From positions 1 through 60,245 of the forward strand of contig NZ_KE387210.1 in NCBI RefSeq assembly GCF_000430725.1: a stretch of DNA of 60,245 bases. The letters are read 5' to 3'. Below the pieces are notes generated by a model. The model was not told the DNA's origin and made no database searches. It saw nothing but the letters and a program-made list of their open reading frames with translations. The stretch is from Azohydromonas australica DSM 1124. Its GTDB lineage: Bacteria; Pseudomonadota; Gammaproteobacteria; Burkholderiales; Burkholderiaceae_C. The position numbers and the translations under genes were made by a program. The first letter of the stretch is position 1. Each line of letters begins with the position of its first letter. Of the stretch, positions 57,606 to 60,245 are shown piece by piece.

Positions 57606-59585
57606 TCAGTCCGTGCACCGCTGCCCGTCCGGCGTGCCGGGGCAACTGCTGTAGTTGGTCTGCAGGCCCACGCGGTCGCCGGTGCGGCCGGAGAGGACCA
57701 GCGTCTTGTGGGCATTGGCGCGCAGGGGGGTGGCGCCAGCGTTGCGCACGCTCACCGTGGAGGCGAGCACGCGCGGGCGCAGGGCGGTTTCGCCCAGGCG
57801 CTCGGCCTCGCCTTCGCCGCAGGCGCCGCGGCTGCCGCAGACGTAGAACTGCTGCAGGCCCAGTGGTCCGTGATCGAAGTGCCAGGAAGCGCTGATCGTG
57901 GCGCCGGCGCCGGGCTCCAGCGCCAGCGTGCGCAGCGCGGACAGGCCCGGGGCCTCGACCTCCGGCCAAGGCTGGGTCTCCATCGACGACCAGATCGGCG
58001 GCGTGCCCACCACCGGCACGCGGAAGCTGTTGCGCCCGCTCACGCTGAAGGCGCTGCTGCAGTTGGCGTCGGCGTAGAGCGAGATCGTGACGCGGCGCCC
58101 GCCGTGGAAGAAGTTGCGGATGGTCGCGTCGCCCAGCGTGCCCTCGGGCAGCAGCACCCAGCTGTCGTCCATGTGGCGCGTGGCGCCGCGGGCCGGGTCC
58201 AGGCTGGGCGTGGCGCCGTAGCCATCGGCCGTCCACAACGCCAGGCGGCGCTGGTTCGTCGCCCCGGGGTGGCGCTTGTAGTACGCCACCGTCGTCAGGC
58301 GCCCGTCGGCGTCCTGCTGCTCGACCCGGGCACAGGCCAGGCTGGCGCGGGCCTCGATCTCGAAGGACAGGGCGCGGTCGTACTGCGCCGGTGCCGAAGC
58401 GTCGACGCGCTGGGTGCGCTGGGCATGGGCCCCGGCGTACAGGCCCAGCGGCCGCCGGTCGCCGAGGAAGCGCCAGGCGCCGCCTTCGCGCGTGACGCCC
58501 AGGTCCTCGCCCGCGGCGTGCACCTCGCCCTGCGGGTTGCGCAGCGCCAAGCTCACACCGCACACCGGTGTGGTGCCCGACAGATCGCAGTCCTCCAGCA
58601 CCGGGCTCAGCAGCGTGCTGCCCCACAGCGGCCCGCTGCCGTCCTCGCCCTGCGCGAATTGGGCGCACATCGCCTGGGCCACGGCGGCAGCGCCGCTGGC
58701 GGCCTCAGCGCCGTCCTCAAGCCGGGCCGTGGAAGCCATGAGCGCCTGCAGTCCGGTCGCAGGGTTGGCGCAGGCCGCGGCGCTGGCCAGTGCGGCGCTC
58801 ATGTTCCTGAACAGCGTGTCCAGCCCCTGCAGGTCCAGCGTGTCGGCCGTCGTGTCGCTGCCCAGGCTGCCCAGGCTGCCCAGGCTGCGTCCCGGCTCCA
58901 GGTACAGGTTGCCGCTGCCCAGGCGCGGCGAGATCTGCACGAAGGGCACGCCGTCCTCGCCCAGCGCCACGTCTACGGCATCGAGCAGGCCGTCGTAGCC
59001 GCGGTGCGAGCCGGCGTCGAGCGTGCCGGAGACGAAGTCGAAGCTGGTGCCCAGGCCCTGGGCTGCGAGCAGCGCAGCCAGGCTGCCGCGCAGTTGCGCC
59101 TGCGCAGCATCGAGCCGGGCGCTGGTCAGCGTGGGGGCGGCCCCGCTCATCAGCCCTTCGGGCCGGCTGCCGCCGGCCAGCAGCAGGGCGGCGCTGGTCA
59201 GCGGCGTGACGTTCGCGGTGCCGGCGGCCGTGGCCACGGCGTACAGGCAGCGGTAGTCGACGCCGGCGTAGCCGCAGGCCGCGATGCGCCAGGGGCCGTG
59301 GCCCGTGAGGGGAATGCCGCTGTAGCGGCCGTCACTGCCGATGGCCACGTCGGAGGCGACCATGGCGCCATCGGCGTCCAGCACGCGCAGGCGGCCGTCG
59401 CTCAGGGCCGCGCCCACGGCGACCGTGCCGCTCAGCGTCGTCAGCGAGGCGGGCACCGCGCTGCCGTTGCCGCCGCCGCAGCCTGTCAGGCCCCAGACCA
59501 GCAGCGCGGCGCTGGCCGCCAGGGACGTGGCCCGCAGCGCGGCGGGCGCGTGGAACAGGCGGGCGAAATCGGGTTGGTCATGCAT
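57606..59585 (-). CDS. Large lipoprotein of unknown function
   Basis: 659 aa. N-terminus with lipobox LTGC in ALLVWGLTGCGGGNGSA (Cys at about 36), then a beta-rich domain (SGTVAVGAALSDGRLRVLDADG... resembling carboxypeptidase-regulatory-like or pre-albumin repeats), a helical middle with an in-frame SLG tripeptide repeat, and a C-terminal region with several Cys pairs (CSSAFSVSG, YVCGSRGACGEG, SSCPGTPDGQRC). I recognise no overall family; similar lipoproteins occur in Burkholderiales. Outer-membrane or surface location inferred. ATG at 59585 chosen to place the hydrophobic stretch near the N-terminus. Confidence 0.7.
   Translation of the reverse strand: MHDQPDFARLFHAPAALRATSLAASAALLVWGLTGCGGGNGSAVPASLTTLSGTVAVGAALSDGRLRVLDADGAMVASDVAIGSDGRYSGIPLTGHGPWRIAACGYAGVDYRCLYAVATAAGTANVTPLTSAALLLAGGSRPEGLMSGAAPTLTSARLDAAQAQLRGSLAALLAAQGLGTSFDFVSGTLDAGSHRGYDGLLDAVDVALGEDGVPFVQISPRLGSGNLYLEPGRSLGSLGSLGSDTTADTLDLQGLDTLFRNMSAALASAAACANPATGLQALMASTARLEDGAEAASGAAAVAQAMCAQFAQGEDGSGPLWGSTLLSPVLEDCDLSGTTPVCGVSLALRNPQGEVHAAGEDLGVTREGGAWRFLGDRRPLGLYAGAHAQRTQRVDASAPAQYDRALSFEIEARASLACARVEQQDADGRLTTVAYYKRHPGATNQRRLALWTADGYGATPSLDPARGATRHMDDSWVLLPEGTLGDATIRNFFHGGRRVTISLYADANCSSAFSVSGRNSFRVPVVGTPPIWSSMETQPWPEVEAPGLSALRTLALEPGAGATISASWHFDHGPLGLQQFYVCGSRGACGEGEAERLGETALRPRVLASTVSVRNAGATPLRANAHKTLVLSGRTGDRVGLQTNYSSCPGTPDGQRCTD
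58861..58887. repeat. 9-bp tandem repeat (three units) inside the lipoprotein gene
   Basis: CCCAGGCTG repeated three times, encoding Gly-Ser-Leu-Gly-Ser-Leu on the minus strand. In frame, so unit changes keep the reading frame. Confidence 0.85.
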
Positions 59586-59710
59586 GGGACAGCCTTGTGT
59601 TGCAGCGCTTGGCCAGGCTATCGGCCGGGGCCCGCGCAGGCTTGAGGCCGCGGTCGCCGCCACGGCTCAGGGAAATTCCCAGGTCCGGGGCCATACCGTG
59701 CAAAGAACAC

Positions 59711-59748
59711 GATCCGTACCCTGAATGACCGCTCCGGCACGCCGGATC
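59711..59748. promoter_or_regulatory. Nested inverted repeats upstream of vanA
   Basis: GATCCG (59711-59716) with CGGATC (59743-59748), and inside it TCCGGC-AC-GCCGGA (59733-59746). Located in the 280-bp divergent region between the lipoprotein gene and vanA; could bind a VanA regulator. Low confidence. Confidence 0.3.
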
Positions 59749-59865
59749 CGTTGGCAGCCGCGGTCTTCGCGGTGCAGCCCGGGCCGGCGCACGGCTTGCC
59801 GCGCCCTTGCCACGGCGCGGCCGGCGGGCCGGCCGAGCGCCTGGAACCCCTGAGGAGACGAGCAC

Positions 59866-60245
59866 ATGTTCCCGAAGAACACTTGGTACGTGGCCTGCGT
59901 GCCCGAGGACATCGCGGCCAAGCCGCTGGGCCGCAAGGTCTGCAACGAGGCCATCGTTTTCTACCGCCAGGCCGACGGCCGGCCGGCGGCGGTGGAGGAC
60001 TTCTGTCCGCACCGCGGCGCGCCGCTGTCGCTGGGCTTCGTGAGCGACGGCAAGCTGGTGTGCGGCTACCACGGGTTGGAAATGGGTTGCGACGGCAAGG
60101 CCATCGCCATGCCGGGGCAGCGGGTGCGGGGCTTTCCGTGCATCAAGAGCTACGCGGTGGAGGAGCGCCACGGCTTCATCTGGGTCTGGCCCGGCGACAA
60201 GGAGCAGGCCGACCCCGCGCTCATTCCCGACCTGCACTGGGCCAA
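59866..60245 (+). CDS. vanA: Vanillate O-demethylase oxygenase subunit VanA (partial, cut by window edge)
   Basis: 126 residues visible, start to right edge. Rieske [2Fe-2S] motif CPHRGAPLSLGF and CGYHGLEMGCDGK (C-x-H ... C-x2-H), with the VanA-type flank MFPKNTWYVACVPEDIAAKPLGRKVCNEAIVFYR and MPGQRVRGFPCIKSYAVEERHGFIWVWPGD. VanA with its reductase VanB demethylates vanillate to protocatechuate and formaldehyde. ATG at 59866 follows TGAGGAGACGAGC. The catalytic iron domain and vanB, if present, lie beyond the edge. Confidence 0.92.
   Translation, partial: MFPKNTWYVACVPEDIAAKPLGRKVCNEAIVFYRQADGRPAAVEDFCPHRGAPLSLGFVSDGKLVCGYHGLEMGCDGKAIAMPGQRVRGFPCIKSYAVEERHGFIWVWPGDKEQADPALIPDLHWA

Noticed and set aside
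58861..58887. Short direct repeats as a CRISPR array
   Set aside because: 9-bp units without spacers, inside a coding frame.

Overview
The window is very GC-rich, densely packed chromosomal DNA of a Burkholderiales betaproteobacterium, most likely in or near the Comamonadaceae (inference). This rests on several Bug/TctC tricarboxylate-binding proteins, many LysR regulators placed beside small catabolic operons, an XdhABC/AzgA/GuaD purine cluster, PEP-CTERM proteins, and REP-like intergenic repeats built on a TTCCCGC-type hairpin. I see no rRNA, tRNA, CRISPR array or prophage. A transposase remnant touches the left edge.

Layout. 0-6 kb: transposase 3' end, then a LysR gene divergent from a benzoylformate-decarboxylase-like enzyme, an aldehyde dehydrogenase and a Bug receptor (aromatic 2-oxo-acid catabolism). 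6-8 kb: DUF1345 membrane protein and a CNNM/CorC-type CBS membrane protein. 8-17 kb: purine oxidation block, xdhA-xdhB-xdhC on the minus strand, divergent from lysR-guaD, followed by azgA. 17-23.3 kb: a minus-strand signalling cassette of hybrid kinase, HD-GYP phosphodiesterase, small phosphate-binding-like periplasmic protein and outer-membrane barrel. 23.6-30.7 kb: nucleoside-type ABC importer (ATPase, two permeases, BMP lipoprotein), strong terminator, GlcG/HbpS-like secreted protein, adenine deaminase. 30.9-33.1 kb: two tandem secreted matrixin-like metalloproteases with PEP-CTERM tails and a small exported protein. 33.1-39 kb: CoA-transferase/HMG-CoA-lyase-like/Bug operon behind a LysR gene, itself behind a PAS histidine kinase whose C-terminus is frameshifted. 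39-47.4 kb: periplasmic carbonic anhydrase, small membrane protein, a second BMP protein with an attenuator-like leader, SplB-like radical SAM protein, LigB-type dioxygenase, FtsX-like permease and a DUF3293 protein. 47.4-51 kb: two tandem chemoreceptors. 51.3-56.7 kb: MarR regulator and a complete branched-chain-type ABC importer. 56.7-60.2 kb: DUF2272 lipoprotein, a large unknown lipoprotein and, running off the right edge, vanA.

How the genes work together. Purine use is the clearest theme. Bases or nucleosides enter through AzgA and the BMP-type ABC importer. Adenine goes to hypoxanthine (adenine deaminase), guanine to xanthine (GuaD), and XdhABC oxidises both to urate; urate breakdown lies outside the window. 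A second theme is aromatic and organic acid catabolism: the decarboxylase plus aldehyde dehydrogenase would turn an aryl-glyoxylate into an aromatic acid, VanA demethylates vanillate, and the CoA-transferase/lyase pair would activate and cleave a branched dicarboxylate brought in by its Bug protein.

Most interesting items: the kinase/HD-GYP/periplasmic-binding/porin cassette; the frameshift that joins a histidine kinase in frame to a LysR regulator; the terminator-like leader ahead of the second BMP gene; a perfect hairpin at the adenine deaminase start; REPIN-like repeats; and the tandem PEP-CTERM metalloproteases.
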